Source of the DNA: Minisyncoccota bacterium
Lineage (GTDB): Bacteria > Patescibacteriota > Minisyncoccia > Minisyncoccales > Minisyncoccaceae
Length of the DNA stretch: 39,807 nt
Direction of reading: 5' to 3'
Assembly (NCBI GenBank): GCA_028693895.1
Contig: JAQUUL010000002.1
Location: 1-39,807, forward strand
Notes under the pieces: generated by a model
Databases searched by the model: none
What the model was told of the DNA's origin: nothing
The model's input: the letters and a program-made list of their open reading frames with translations, nothing else
Translations under genes and position numbers: made by a program
Shown: piece after piece, positions 39,513 to 39,807 of the stretch
How the letters are laid out: each line of letters opens with the position of its first letter
Numbering within the stretch: the stretch's first letter is position 1

Positions 39513-39807
39513 ACTTCGCTGATAACATCAAACCTTTTATAGCTACCAGTAATCGCTAATCCTATTATCTTCCCTTTATTTATGTTTGCTTTTTTAATTT
39601 TTTGAGCAACTACGTTCAGTGTAGCTCCAGAACCAACAGCATCATCAATAATCAAAATATTATTGTGTCCTCCATTATCATTTAGATAAAATGTCTTTTC
39701 TGCATTCTCAATTCTATCTTCAATTTTATTTAAAGTTTTTTGAGGAACGACAATATCTGACTTAATTTTTACTATATTAATTTTTTTGACAGACAACTTC
39801 AAGTTCT
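39509..39807 (-). CDS. Phosphoribosyltransferase-like protein, C-terminal part (cut by the window edge)
   Basis: At least 99 codons; the tracked TTG start at 39802 is not a real start, because the frame stays open to the edge (AAC TTG AAG). NILIIDDAVGSGATLNVVAQKIKK is the PRPP-binding loop of type I phosphoribosyltransferases (ComF/purine PRTase type). IIVPQKTL-like and DRIENAEKTFYLND segments precede it. The first domain is outside the window, so the substrate cannot be stated. It converges on ruvB with a 4-base overlap of the ends. Confidence 0.75.
   Translation of the reverse strand, partial: NLKLSVKKINIVKIKSDIVVPQKTLNKIEDRIENAEKTFYLNDNGGHNNILIIDDAVGSGATLNVVAQKIKKANINKGKIIGLAITGSYKRFDVISEV

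Noticed and set aside
1-39807. CRISPR arrays, insertion sequences, prophage genes
   Set aside because: No regularly spaced repeats, transposase motifs, or phage structural genes were seen.

Overview
The window is AT-rich, gene-dense chromosome that most resembles a Candidate Phyla Radiation (Patescibacteria, probably Parcubacteria-like) bacterium with a small genome. The inference rests on a pilin fused to a formylglycine-enzyme-type (C-type-lectin-fold) domain, a soluble VirD4/HerA-like ATPase paired with a membrane partner, three tandem VirB2-like pilins, a stand-alone Pol I 5'-3' exonuclease domain, a short IF-2, a reduced MurE-like ligase, and mostly CCA-less tRNA genes. TGA is a normal stop here (for example mutM, holA), so the UGA=Gly code of Gracilibacteria/SR1 does not apply. 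No CRISPR array, insertion sequence, rRNA or prophage is visible.

Layout. 1-1330: a broken type IV pilin/lectin-fold gene on the minus strand that looks like a diversity-generating-retroelement target, with an inverted repeat downstream. 1331-7566 (minus): secD-secF-sigma4/HARE protein-membrane protein-VirD4-like ATPase, apparently one operon. 7660-9851 (plus): tsaD-PrsW-Hsp20. 9877-18842 (minus): S1-domain protein, ftsH and a tRNA/rplS cluster run into an MBL-like protein, gyrA, a methyltransferase and three VirB2-like pilins. 18959-19405 (plus): a 3D-domain protein. 19430-22989 (minus): a mixed tRNA/mRNA block with infB, rbfA, a DUF4446-like protein and a FAD oxidoreductase. 23078-23229 (plus): tRNA-Arg and tRNA-His. 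23406-26197 (minus): VanW protein, helical protein and Cys-containing membrane protein. 26297-27040 (plus): GerMN protein. 27042-30058 (minus): HtrA, two tRNAs, murE, ruvA. 30117-30398 (plus): rpsT. 30364-35914 (minus): ATPase remnant, HAD, holA, mutM, response regulator, histidine kinase, 5'-3' exonuclease, tsaE. 35998-39512 (plus): DHH-like pseudoenzyme, pilB and ruvB, with a strongly structured candidate ncRNA on the opposite strand between pilB and ruvB. The right edge cuts a phosphoribosyltransferase.

The most interesting signals are: (1) the candidate 166-nt ncRNA at 38330-38495, with its own consensus promoter and terminator; (2) the probable DGR variable protein at the left edge, which carries two single-base frameshifts; (3) a repeated promoter layout in which the -10 box lies only 6-10 nt before the start codon, predicting widespread leaderless mRNAs where Shine-Dalgarno sequences are nearly absent; (4) tRNA genes fused end-to-end with coding regions, including an rplS stop codon inside a tRNA-Leu; (5) a tRNA-Ile with anticodon UAU, unusual in bacteria.

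The 16 tRNA genes, translation factors, recombination proteins and surface appendage genes make this a core-genome segment with accessory surface-variation elements at its left edge. All family assignments were made by eye from motifs; no database search was run.
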